Assembly (NCBI RefSeq): GCF_000018685.1
Contig: NC_010001.1
Location: 2,434,001 to 2,498,000 of the forward strand
Direction: 5' to 3'
Source of the DNA: Lachnoclostridium phytofermentans ISDg
GTDB taxonomy: Bacteria; Bacillota; Clostridia; Lachnospirales; Lachnospiraceae
Length of the DNA stretch: 64,000 nucleotides
Shown: in pieces, positions 18,455 through 27,003 of the stretch
Numbering within the stretch: position 1 is the stretch's first letter
Layout of the letters: every line of letters begins with the position of its first letter
Notes under the pieces: model-generated
Told to the model about the DNA's origin: nothing
What the model saw: the letters and a program-made list of their open reading frames with translations, nothing else
Databases searched by the model: none
Program-made: the position numbers and the translations under genes

Positions 18455-19177
18455 ATGGATACATCGTTAAGCAATAAAAAAATATTAATAATAGATGATG
18501 AAGAAGATATATTGAAGCTATTATCAATGGTACTAAAAAAAGAAGGCTTTGAAAACATATATACAGCTGAGGATGGAGAAGGTGGATTTACATTATTTAA
18601 AAGAATTAGTCCAGATATAATTCTTTTGGATATTATGCTACCTGATGAAGAAGGGTATGAGGTCTGTAAAAAAATTAGAAAAAGCTCCAATGTTCCTATT
18701 TTATTTATATCAGCTAAAACAGAAGAAATTGATAGAGTACTGGGGTTTGCATTAGGAGGAGATGACTATATAACAAAACCATTTAGCCCGAAAGAAGTAG
18801 CCTATAGAATAAAAGCAATTTTAAGAAGAAGTAGTTATCATGATGAAGAGGAAAATAAGAGTACTATATTAAATCTTGGGCCTTTTCAGATAGATGAGGA
18901 AAAAATTGAAGTCAGGAAAAATGGAGAACTAATAGAGTTAAAACCGAAAGAATATAAAATGTTTCTATATCTGGCAAAACATCCCAACCAAATTATGAGT
19001 AAGGAAAAATTGTGTAGCGAAGTATGGGGAGAAGATTATATTGGTTTTGATAACACTATAATGGTGCATATCAGAAAACTTAGAGAGAAAATTGAAAAAG
19101 ATCCATCGAATCCGAAGCATATTCTTAATATAAAAGGCTTAGGTTACAAATTTGTTATAAAGGATGAATCAGTATGA
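18455..19177 (+). CDS. OmpR/PhoB-family response regulator
   Basis: The 240-residue protein has a receiver domain with acidic pocket DDEED near the start, phosphoacceptor D59 in DIILLDIMLPDEEG, the switch threonine/serine region LFISAKTEE and conserved lysine in DDYITKPF. A C-terminal winged-helix DNA-binding domain carries IMVHIRKLREKIEKDP. An ATG at 18425 would add ten residues, but the ATG at 18455 has GGGAG in place and begins just before the receiver domain. It overlaps the kinase gene by four bases (ATGA). It probably regulates the exporter upstream. Confidence 0.94.
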   Translation: MDTSLSNKKILIIDDEEDILKLLSMVLKKEGFENIYTAEDGEGGFTLFKRISPDIILLDIMLPDEEGYEVCKKIRKSSNVPILFISAKTEEIDRVLGFALGGDDYITKPFSPKEVAYRIKAILRRSSYHDEEENKSTILNLGPFQIDEEKIEVRKNGELIELKPKEYKMFLYLAKHPNQIMSKEKLCSEVWGEDYIGFDNTIMVHIRKLREKIEKDPSNPKHILNIKGLGYKFVIKDESV

Positions 19178-20580
19178 ATTGGAAGATTACAGGTAGATTC
19201 ATTGTAACTATTGTTTCAGTTGCTATTATTGTAATAGTTATTAATATTTTTGGAGTCGGCATTCTTATATTGAGTGGTGGTAGAAATAATCTTACAAATG
19301 GTATCACTTATTCTTCACCAGAGGATTTTACAAGAGAATTTGAAAGATATTTAGTGGAAGATAAAGATAAAATTTATATTCATAGTGATGGTGAAAAGAT
19401 TTTGATAGAAAAAGAAGCTTGGATACAAGTTTTAGATGAGGAAGGAAATGAAGCTTATAACTTCCAAAAACCTGTGAAAGTGAAAAATCATTATACACCG
19501 GTAGAACTAATTCATGCTTATAAATATATTACAAATGAAACTATGTCCACAATATTTGTATCTGAAAAAAATCTTGGTAATAGAAATTATAGTTATATTA
19601 TAGGATTTCCATCTGACAAGGTTAAGAGAAATGTTTTCTCTTATGATGTTTATAATTTAGTTCATAGCTTAAAAATTGGCATTTATATAATATTATTTCT
19701 GGATGCCCTTATTGCTTTATTGTTTGGGTATTTATTTAGTAGAAGGCTTACAAAACCATTAGTTAATATTATAAAGGACGTTAAAAGCCTATCAGAGGGA
19801 GAGTATCATTTAAATAGAGAAGAAGAAGGAATTTATAAAGAAATATATCATAACATAAACAATTTATCTTCAAAACTCGGAAATAATGAAACAGAAAGAA
19901 AAAAGTTAGATAAAATGAGGGAAGAATGGATATCAAATATTTCCCATGATATAAAAACTCCACTTGTTTCAGTAAAAGGATATGCTGAGATATTATCTAG
20001 CGGGGAATACGATTGTACGAAAGAAGAAGTGAGAGAATATAGTAAAATTATAGAAGATAAATCAGATTATATAAAAGAGCTTATCGATGATTTAAATCTA
20101 AGTACCAGATTAAAGAATAAAGTTCTCATTCTGAATAAGAAGAACATCAATATTGTAAGTCTAGTTCGGGGAGTTGCAATCGATATTTTAAATAATCCTC
20201 AAACTAGCAATGTGAATATTGATTTTTCTGCAACAAGGGAAGTTATTGAGTTAGATATCGATGAAATATTAATTAAAAGAGTAATCACTAATATTCTATA
20301 TAATGCTATCGTTCATAATGATGAAAATGTAGTAATTGAAATTAAAGTAGAGAAGAAAGACAGAGTGAATATCTTTATAATAGATAATGGAAAAGGCATT
20401 CAGGAAGAAGAGTTAAAGCATATTTTTGAAAGATATTATCGAGGAACAAATACAGGAAAAAGGCATAAAGGCTCTGGACTTGGCATGGCCATAGCGAAGG
20501 ATATTGTAGAAGCACATAGTGGAGTAATTAATTTAGAGAGTGAACATTTGGTAGGAACTAAAGTTGAAATAATTTTATAA
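19174..20580 (+). CDS. Sensor histidine kinase, HAMP-type
   Basis: The 468-residue kinase has a first span at about 9-34, an extracytoplasmic sensor region of about 130 residues and a second span at about 168-188. HAMP follows with SRRLTKPLVNIIKDV, then the dimerisation helix with phosphoacceptor H258 in NISHDIKTPLVS, and an ATPase domain with N-box NILYNAIVHND and G-boxes DNGKGIQ and GSGLGMAIAK. The start overlaps the regulator stop. The sensor domain matches no family I recognise. Kinases of this build often sense envelope-active peptides or cell-wall stress; here that is inferred from the exporter next door. Confidence 0.94.
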   Translation: MNWKITGRFIVTIVSVAIIVIVINIFGVGILILSGGRNNLTNGITYSSPEDFTREFERYLVEDKDKIYIHSDGEKILIEKEAWIQVLDEEGNEAYNFQKPVKVKNHYTPVELIHAYKYITNETMSTIFVSEKNLGNRNYSYIIGFPSDKVKRNVFSYDVYNLVHSLKIGIYIILFLDALIALLFGYLFSRRLTKPLVNIIKDVKSLSEGEYHLNREEEGIYKEIYHNINNLSSKLGNNETERKKLDKMREEWISNISHDIKTPLVSVKGYAEILSSGEYDCTKEEVREYSKIIEDKSDYIKELIDDLNLSTRLKNKVLILNKKNINIVSLVRGVAIDILNNPQTSNVNIDFSATREVIELDIDEILIKRVITNILYNAIVHNDENVVIEIKVEKKDRVNIFIIDNGKGIQEEELKHIFERYYRGTNTGKRHKGSGLGMAIAKDIVEAHSGVINLESEHLVGTKVEIIL

Positions 20581-20667
20581 GATATTAGCGATTTTTGATG
20601 TTATACTTAGTTTCGTAAGCGCTCTACAATAGAGTGGCTTGTATATTAGTAGCTGCTCATGATAAAA

Positions 20668-20726
20668 TCTCTATAACACACTTTTTACACTTTTCATAAT
20701 AAAGTGTAAAAAGTGTGTTATAGAGA
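20668..20726. repeat. Perfect 26-bp inverted repeat with 7-base loop
   Basis: The arms 20668-20693 and 20701-20726 (TCTCTATAACACACTTTTTA and six more bases) are exactly complementary, with loop TCATAAT. No T tract follows on either side, so it is not a textbook terminator. A small hairpin, AAGC..CTCTA with TAGAG..GCTT, lies at 20617-20640. The rest of 20581-21088 shows no supportable gene. Confidence 0.85.
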
Positions 20727-21088
20727 GTGGAATCAGTTCGCCAAGAATCTTTATAGTGGAGAAATTAGTTGGCATTGGTGTCATAGTGAAAAGCTTTAGA
20801 TTGGGATAGGAGGAAGTGTAGACGATAAGGAATAATTGGTGACAATATGATGAACATCTGATAGACACGTGTGCGACTATAGAAGATATGTAGAATTTAC
20901 TAATTAATTGTAAATAATTACTATAGATGATACAATTGGTGTACTAAGAAATATTTGGGGTATATACAAATATTCTAAGCGTTCTAATTTTCTTTAATTT
21001 TATACATTGTTACATTAGTGCTACTATTTTTGGATAAAGAAACATACAAAATGATTTAAAGAGAAAATTTATTTTATGGGGTATTTAA

Positions 21089-22153
21089 ATGATTAATAAA
21101 AAGAAGAAAAGAAAAATTATTATAGCAATATCTATTACTTTGATTGTATTGTTAGTAATAGTACCCTTGGGAATTTCAACTTATATCTATCAGTCTAACT
21201 TTGGTGGTAGATTCGAAACAATCTCTTGGATGGCACGCAATCTTGATGAATTTGATGGTTTAGAATCAAAAAAGTATACTTTTGAATCAAATAATGGTCA
21301 ACATCTGGTAGGCTATAAATATTATAAGAAGATTGATCATGTAAAAGGAATAGTAGTTATTTCACATGGACTTGGCGGTGGCGGACACAACTCATATATG
21401 GATGTTGCGGATTACCTCGCAACTAATGGATATATTATTTTTGCGTATGATGCTACTGGTAATGATGAGAGTGAGGGTGATGCTGTAGAAGGTATCCCTC
21501 AAGGTTTGATAGATCTCGATTATGCTATCCGTTTTATAAAAGATAATGATGAATTTAACAGCTTGCCAATTATGTTATTGGGACACAGCTGGGGCGCTTA
21601 TTCTGTTGGGAGTGTTTTAAATATTCATCCTGATGTAAAAGCAGTTGTTATGATTTCAGGTTTTAATAAGTCAACTGATATCATCGCGGAAGAAGGTAAA
21701 CGGATCATGGGCATTGGTATAAATCTATTAATGCCATATGTCTCCATGATTGAACATGTTAAGTTCGGAACATATTCTTCATACAATTGTATAGATGGTT
21801 TTGAGACCTCAGACGCTGGTGTAATGATAGTTCACAGCTACGATGATGAAATGGTTTCCTATGAAAAACAGTACAAAAGATTTTGGAATACATATCAAAA
21901 CAATCCACGTTTTACGTTTGTTCCATATGAAAATCGAGGACATAATTATATATATTATTCAGATATTTCAAAAGATTATAGAAATAAATTAAATAATCAA
22001 TTTTCTGAATTTGTTAGTTCTCTGGATACGGAACTGACCGCAGAGATTAAAACAAAATATATGAATGAGAATCTCAATAAAACCATTTTGTTTGATTTGG
22101 ACAAAGATCTGATGAACAGAATAGTAGCATTTTATGATAACTATACAAAATGA
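21089..22153 (+). CDS. Membrane-anchored alpha/beta hydrolase
   Basis: The 354-residue protein has a basic N-terminus and one span at about 9-33, then an extracytoplasmic alpha/beta-hydrolase fold. The oxyanion region ISHGLGGGGHNSY is at about 91-103, the nucleophile elbow GHSWG gives Ser167, and likely Asp and His partners sit in HSYDDEMVS and NRGHNYIYY. This resembles serine aminopeptidase/lysophospholipase-like hydrolases. The substrate is unknown. An unprocessed N-terminal anchor suggests it faces the cell wall side. It is transcribed alone. Confidence 0.88.
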   Translation: MINKKKKRKIIIAISITLIVLLVIVPLGISTYIYQSNFGGRFETISWMARNLDEFDGLESKKYTFESNNGQHLVGYKYYKKIDHVKGIVVISHGLGGGGHNSYMDVADYLATNGYIIFAYDATGNDESEGDAVEGIPQGLIDLDYAIRFIKDNDEFNSLPIMLLGHSWGAYSVGSVLNIHPDVKAVVMISGFNKSTDIIAEEGKRIMGIGINLLMPYVSMIEHVKFGTYSSYNCIDGFETSDAGVMIVHSYDDEMVSYEKQYKRFWNTYQNNPRFTFVPYENRGHNYIYYSDISKDYRNKLNNQFSEFVSSLDTELTAEIKTKYMNENLNKTILFDLDKDLMNRIVAFYDNYTK

Positions 22154-22202
22154 ACATAATACAAAGGAATCATTCTATGCAGAATGAAAATATAAAAAGG
22201 AT

Positions 22203-22505
22203 GTGATTAATTGCTATTCAAAAAAAACAAAGGTGGAAGATGTTACTAACAAGAATATTTTAAACTTAGAAGAGATGGATCGAGTAAGACTAGGGATAGC
22301 GTCTGGAGAAATTAAAGACTATCACGAGGTTACGGAACAGTATGGGCCAATTTCTATGTATGATTCAGGTATAGAGCATGGACATTATAGGATTACTATT
22401 GAACATTATGATTCCAATACAGACTACGGAGATTTATCCACATTTCAGTTTTTTGTTATAGTGACTTATGAAAATGGAGAAAGAAAAATGATTTTTCAGT
22501 GTTAA
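22203..22505 (+). CDS. Hypothetical protein, possibly truncated lipoprotein
   Basis: A GTG-started frame of 100 residues begins INCYSKKTKVED, resembling the first residues after a lipobox cysteine. No signal peptide fits because an in-frame stop lies at 22185-22187. The body (GHYRITIEHYDSNTDYGDLS, then TFQFFVIVTYENGERKMIFQC) looks like a real folded protein, but no family is recognised. AAAGGA precedes the GTG. Either the mature part is expressed in the cytoplasm, or the gene has lost its 5' end. Confidence 0.5.
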   Translation: MINCYSKKTKVEDVTNKNILNLEEMDRVRLGIASGEIKDYHEVTEQYGPISMYDSGIEHGHYRITIEHYDSNTDYGDLSTFQFFVIVTYENGERKMIFQC

Positions 22506-22658
22506 CGAAAATTATCTCTATTATTAGGTATATAAAGCAAAGGAACGTTAAAGCAAATTTTAATAAGATAAATTTTATTTAATATATAGTCTTAATCCAA
22601 ATAAGAATATAAAAGATGATCGCAGTATAGTTATTATAATATAAAGGAGCTGCAAGTG

Positions 22659-23690
22659 ATGGATTTAATGAAAATGTATGAACAGGTACAACAACGAGTT
22701 AATCAAATTAATTTTCAGTATTTGTGGCGAGGCTTTAGAGAATACGAATTCGCATTATATGATGATACTATAGTGATTCTAAATGGAGTATCCATTCCAA
22801 AGACAGACGAATTTCTTGCAAATACCTCTATTTTCTATCAAGGAAGGTATATAGCAATTTGGTACATAACCGTGGACATCGATGTTGATATCTTAACAAG
22901 TAAAATCATTCACGAAATGTTTCATGCTTATCAAAATCAAATGCAAGACTGTCGTTTTGTTAATGAATTTGAGGCACTTTGTAATTATCAATATTCGCCA
23001 CTTTACTTACAACTTAAGCATAATGAGAACTTACTTTTAGCAGATATGGTTTCTGATTTTAGTATAGAAAAGTTAAACAATTTCTTGACTTATAGAAAGA
23101 TAAGACAAATAGAATTTTCATATCAATACAACTATGAAAATTCTATCGAAGCTATCGAAGGCTCCGCTCAGTATGTGGAAATGCAAGTTTTAAAAACTTT
23201 AAGCGCAAGAAAATATCTGGAGTTTTTGAAAGGAATAATTGATAGAGTTTGTAGCATAAATAACTTGATACCAGTCAGGATTATTAGTTATGATATTGGC
23301 GCATTATTCTTAAGCGTTTGTTTTCAAAATAACCTCCCCCTTGCTTTAGAAATAGGTAATACATCAGAAATATTCTATTCCAAACTAATTACGCAGGCGC
23401 ATTATAAAAAGTTAGATATCGCGATTGAACCTGAAATAATTAACTTTTACAATGGCTACACTAAAATGCTAAGAGGAAAAATAGATAATATTATTACCAA
23501 TAGTAGTGAAGTCATAAAGGGGAATTTTGAATTGCTAGGATTTAATGTTTATTCAGCTAGATTCATAGATGGATACGCTTACTCAGAATATTTTCTTATG
23601 TACAAAGATAATCAACCAATAACGTTGTACGGAAACTATTTGTTTAAGCTTGAAAATGACAGAGTAACTGAAATTTATAAAGAGCTTTGA
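22659..23690 (+). CDS. Unknown protein with an HExxH metallopeptidase-like motif
   Basis: The 343-residue protein has no signal peptide. It carries IIHEMFHAYQNQ with His85, Glu86 and His89, the zincin motif, and a following NEFEAL segment at about 102-107 that may supply a third acidic ligand as in gluzincins. A second conserved-looking helix, EAIEGSAQYVEMQVL, follows at about 165-180; a Glu in such a helix is common in peptidases of this kind. The family is not recognised. A GTG three bases upstream is an alternative start; AAGGAG suits either. It may be an intracellular peptidase; activity is not certain. Confidence 0.7.
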   Translation: MDLMKMYEQVQQRVNQINFQYLWRGFREYEFALYDDTIVILNGVSIPKTDEFLANTSIFYQGRYIAIWYITVDIDVDILTSKIIHEMFHAYQNQMQDCRFVNEFEALCNYQYSPLYLQLKHNENLLLADMVSDFSIEKLNNFLTYRKIRQIEFSYQYNYENSIEAIEGSAQYVEMQVLKTLSARKYLEFLKGIIDRVCSINNLIPVRIISYDIGALFLSVCFQNNLPLALEIGNTSEIFYSKLITQAHYKKLDIAIEPEIINFYNGYTKMLRGKIDNIITNSSEVIKGNFELLGFNVYSARFIDGYAYSEYFLMYKDNQPITLYGNYLFKLENDRVTEIYKEL

Positions 23691-23832
23691 TTTATTTACA
23701 AGGTAGATAGAGCATAGCCTACGACTAAGCAGACATATTTTTCAAGGGTGTAAGGTAATTCTTTATTCGGTATATTTGTGTATGCACTTCGCACACAGGC
23801 TTGGGATGCGCAACGTAGAAATGGGAGAAATA

Positions 23833-24630
23833 ATGGGAGAAAAAATAGGGAAAATAAGTATTTTTACCAAACGTCATCTTAGTTATATTTGTTCTGTATT
23901 ATCGTGGGGATTAATGTTACTGACGTTCTGGTATTTTGAGTATAGGGTTTATGGTGGTAATTTGGAAATAGGTTCTTGTTTTACTTATGCATTAATATGT
24001 CCCCCTATCTATGCTTTCTCTTATTTTTTAAATAGAGAAGAGAGAAAAGAAGAATTAGTACAGAAATCCGTATTAAAATCAAAGATAAGTAATATAATTT
24101 CTGATATTATTTTGATAGGCTTGGGGTTATTTTTTCTGTGGGTAATAGTATTCAAAAATCATTATCTGATAAACATATATCTTTGTTTATCAATTATATT
24201 ATTTTATATAATTATAAAATATATTTTACCACAAAAAGAATGTGAGGAAAAAAACAAAATAAAAATGTCTGGATGGTTAGTTTCTATTTTATTTAGTATT
24301 CTAATTGTAGACGTATTGATTTTCTGCATAATTGCAAATCCAGTCACAGTGAAGGGGGGGCGGCAGCTTGTAGCAGAAGACGGTTATGAGAATGTTCAGT
24401 ATATTGATAATATAAAGGATCCTATAATCCTTGAGTCTATATTTGTAGATTGTGATTTATCACTTTTAAAACATGAAGAAGCTTTAAATTTTTATCTTTA
24501 CCGAGGATTTAAGAATGGCGAAAGCTATGGTATTGCTGTGAGCCTTGTCGGCCGTCGTATTGTTGCTGAAACAAAGGATGAGAATAACAAAACTTTATTG
24601 TATTTTTATAGAATTCATAGTAATGATTAA
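23833..24630 (+). CDS. Hypothetical multi-span membrane protein
   Basis: The 265-residue protein starts MGEKIGKISIFTKRH and has about five spans between residues 15 and 170. An extracytoplasmic C-terminal domain of about 95 residues contains YENVQYIDNIKDPIILESIF. No family is recognised. The frame stays open upstream to 23776, but the ATG at 23833 has GGGAG at the right distance and begins right before the first span, so it is preferred. It has no obvious operon partner. Confidence 0.65.
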   Translation: MGEKIGKISIFTKRHLSYICSVLSWGLMLLTFWYFEYRVYGGNLEIGSCFTYALICPPIYAFSYFLNREERKEELVQKSVLKSKISNIISDIILIGLGLFFLWVIVFKNHYLINIYLCLSIILFYIIIKYILPQKECEEKNKIKMSGWLVSILFSILIVDVLIFCIIANPVTVKGGRQLVAEDGYENVQYIDNIKDPIILESIFVDCDLSLLKHEEALNFYLYRGFKNGESYGIAVSLVGRRIVAETKDENNKTLLYFYRIHSND

Positions 24631-24732
24631 ATTTATTTATCATTCAAGAGATGTAAGTTTTCATAATGTTATTTTGGAAATGATAGGGGAAGAAGAATAA
24701 CAAGTGTTACAAGAGTGATTGGAGGGGACTTA

Positions 24733-25344
24733 ATGATAGCAATATGTTCGAATTGCGGTAATTATGAATGGGACAAAGAAGTCAATCCTCAAGACAAAAC
24801 CTCAGTGAAATGTCCAAAGTGTGGTTATGTCTGGAAATAAAAAGCATTACCTTTATTTATCTTAACAGGATGCAGCGGAGTAGGAAAGACAACAACAGCG
24901 CTAAGGTTACAGCAAATGGAAACCGATTATGTAGTCTTGGATGCAGACTTTTTTACGATTATGCCTAGTAAAACGAATGAAGAATGGGCAGCACATGTTG
25001 AACAGATGCAAAATATATCCGCGGATATTATGCAGTGCGGATTACCTGTTATGTGGTCAATGGCTGGAAATCTAGATCGGCTAAAAAGTACATACAATGA
25101 GCGTTTCTTCCGTGAAATTTACTGCCTTGCTTTAGTTTGTGAGTAAAATGAACTTCGAAGACGTATGAAGAATGGTCGTCATATCACAGATGAAAACTGG
25201 ATTGAAAGTTCTGTCGAGTATAATCAATACTTCATGGAACATGATCACATTGGAGATACAGCATATGATCGATTTGATATTACTGGAAAAACTGCAAATG
25301 AAGTTGCAGAATATGTAATTGAATGGACGAGGAAATATATCTGA
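24733..25344 (+). pseudogene. Zinc-ribbon/P-loop kinase-like gene broken by two in-frame TAA codons
   Basis: One reading frame from the ATG at 24733 (GGAGGGG upstream) to TGA at 25342 covers 204 codons and is interrupted by TAA at 24838-24840 and 25144-25146. Segment 1, of 35 residues, is a zinc ribbon with CSNCGNYEWD and CPKCGYVWK. Segment 2 begins LPLFILTGCSGVGKTT, a P-loop, followed by YVVLDADFF, as in small nucleotide or shikimate-type kinases. Segment 3 continues NELRRRMKNGRHITDENWIE, like the lid and C-terminal part. The sequence reads smoothly across both stops. It is therefore an inactivated kinase gene or, less likely, one decoded by readthrough. The zinc ribbon alone could still be made. 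Confidence 0.8.
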
Positions 25345-25614
25345 TAAATTTGTATAGATTTTAAAGGTGCAATCGTCATCTTACATGGTAATGCGTAACA
25401 ATAAACGATAGGTCAACAATCTTTGGTTTTGTACCACGGTAAAGGTACTGACTCCGTATCTATTTGTCTTATTTGGGAAAAGTGTAAGTGAATAGAAAGA
25501 TAGCAGGTTAATAAAACACTATTAGGTAACATATTATAGATAATAAGAAGAGATTATGCGACGATCTAATATAAAATTTATTTCTCGATATCACACCTCA
25601 ACAGGAGTAATAAA

Positions 25615-27003
25615 ATGTATGTTAAATTAATCCAACCTAAAATGGAAAAAAGGCCAATGGATACAGAAATAAAAATCCATATGGCGCCTCCTCTTGGACT
25701 ACTAACAATAGCAAACTTACTTCGTGAAACTCATAAGATATCAATAGAAAATGAAAATATACAAGCTATTTTATTTGATGACGACCCAGATATTGTTGGT
25801 ATAACAGTGACGGTAGATGTTCTTCCACGTGCGATTGAGATTGCAAGTGAGTTCCGAAAAAGAGGGATACCGGTTGTTGCAGGCGGTATACATATCACGA
25901 CAGCAGCAAGCACAATCCCTGATGGGAGTTTCGATGTTCTTTGCATTGGTATGGCAGAAGGTACATGGCCATATATCATGCAGGATTTAGCGGAGGGCTG
26001 TCTAAAAGATAACTACATATGTTCTGGTAATCTTACAGGACAAGATATTATTTCACCTGCTTATGATTTGATTGACTCTGACAAATACTTGTATTGTAAC
26101 GTGGTTCATACTAGTCGTGGATGCCCGTATCGATGTGATTTTTGCTATAACAGCAGCGCGTCACGTCAATATATAAATCGTCCTGTACAAGATGTTATAA
26201 AAGACATACGTGCATTGAATTCGCATCATATTATGTTTATTGATGATAATTTTATCGGAAATCCATCATGGACTCATAGTCTTTTAAAGGAATTGAAGCC
26301 AATGCATCTAAAATGGAACGCCGCTGTTTCTGCAAACATTCTTGAGATGTTAGATTTGCTAGATGAAATGAAAGAGAGTGGCTGCCAAAGTTTGTTCATT
26401 GGATTTGAAAGTATTAATCCAAATTCATTACGGGATGTACATAAAAAACAAAATGCTGTCAATAAGTACGATAATCTCGTAGATGCAATTCACAGTCGAG
26501 GAATCATGATTAATGCAAGCTTTGTATTTGGACTTGACAGTGATACTTCTGAAATATTTCAATCTACGCTTGACTGGATAGTATCTCATAAAATAGAAAC
26601 GGTAACATCTCATATTCTTACCCCATACCCTGGGACAGCATTATATGAGAGGATGAAATCAAAAGGAAGGATTTTGACATCAGATCTTTCACTTTATAAC
26701 ACAGCACATGTAGTTTTTACCCCAGCTAATATGACGGAAGAAGAACTATATCAAGGATATCTATGGATTTACCGGAAAATATACAGTTTTAGAAACATCC
26801 TTAGGCGTATGCCAAAATCCAAAAATCAAATTTTACCGTATCTAGCCTTTAATTTGTTTTACCGAAAATTTGGAATGTTTACAGATATTTTTTGTAAATG
26901 GATATCATATAAACGCATTGGTCATTGGGGGCAGATAGTATCAAAATATAATAGAAACCAAGTAATGGTAAGGAGGAAAAATGAAAATAAAAACGTATCA
27001 TAA
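25615..27003 (+). CDS. B12-binding domain radical SAM protein
   Basis: The 462-residue protein has an N-terminal cobalamin-binding-like Rossmann domain (about 1-135, with APPLGLLTIANLL and VVAGGIHITTAAS). A radical SAM barrel follows, with the cluster motif CPYRCDFC (Cys170, Cys174, Cys177). Later marks are FIDDNFIGN and FIGFESINP. The family includes methylases and ring-forming enzymes that use cobalamin and S-adenosylmethionine; the cobalamin-ligating histidine motif is not obvious here, so B12 may be absent. The gene overlaps the secreted LRR/GLUG gene by 23 bases, so the two are translated from one message. The substrate is unknown. Confidence 0.9.
   Translation: MYVKLIQPKMEKRPMDTEIKIHMAPPLGLLTIANLLRETHKISIENENIQAILFDDDPDIVGITVTVDVLPRAIEIASEFRKRGIPVVAGGIHITTAASTIPDGSFDVLCIGMAEGTWPYIMQDLAEGCLKDNYICSGNLTGQDIISPAYDLIDSDKYLYCNVVHTSRGCPYRCDFCYNSSASRQYINRPVQDVIKDIRALNSHHIMFIDDNFIGNPSWTHSLLKELKPMHLKWNAAVSANILEMLDLLDEMKESGCQSLFIGFESINPNSLRDVHKKQNAVNKYDNLVDAIHSRGIMINASFVFGLDSDTSEIFQSTLDWIVSHKIETVTSHILTPYPGTALYERMKSKGRILTSDLSLYNTAHVVFTPANMTEEELYQGYLWIYRKIYSFRNILRRMPKSKNQILPYLAFNLFYRKFGMFTDIFCKWISYKRIGHWGQIVSKYNRNQVMVRRKNENKNVS

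Noticed and set aside
20671..20868. Minus-strand ORF of 65 codons
   Set aside because: It reads through one arm of the 26-bp palindrome and has no ribosome site or family similarity.
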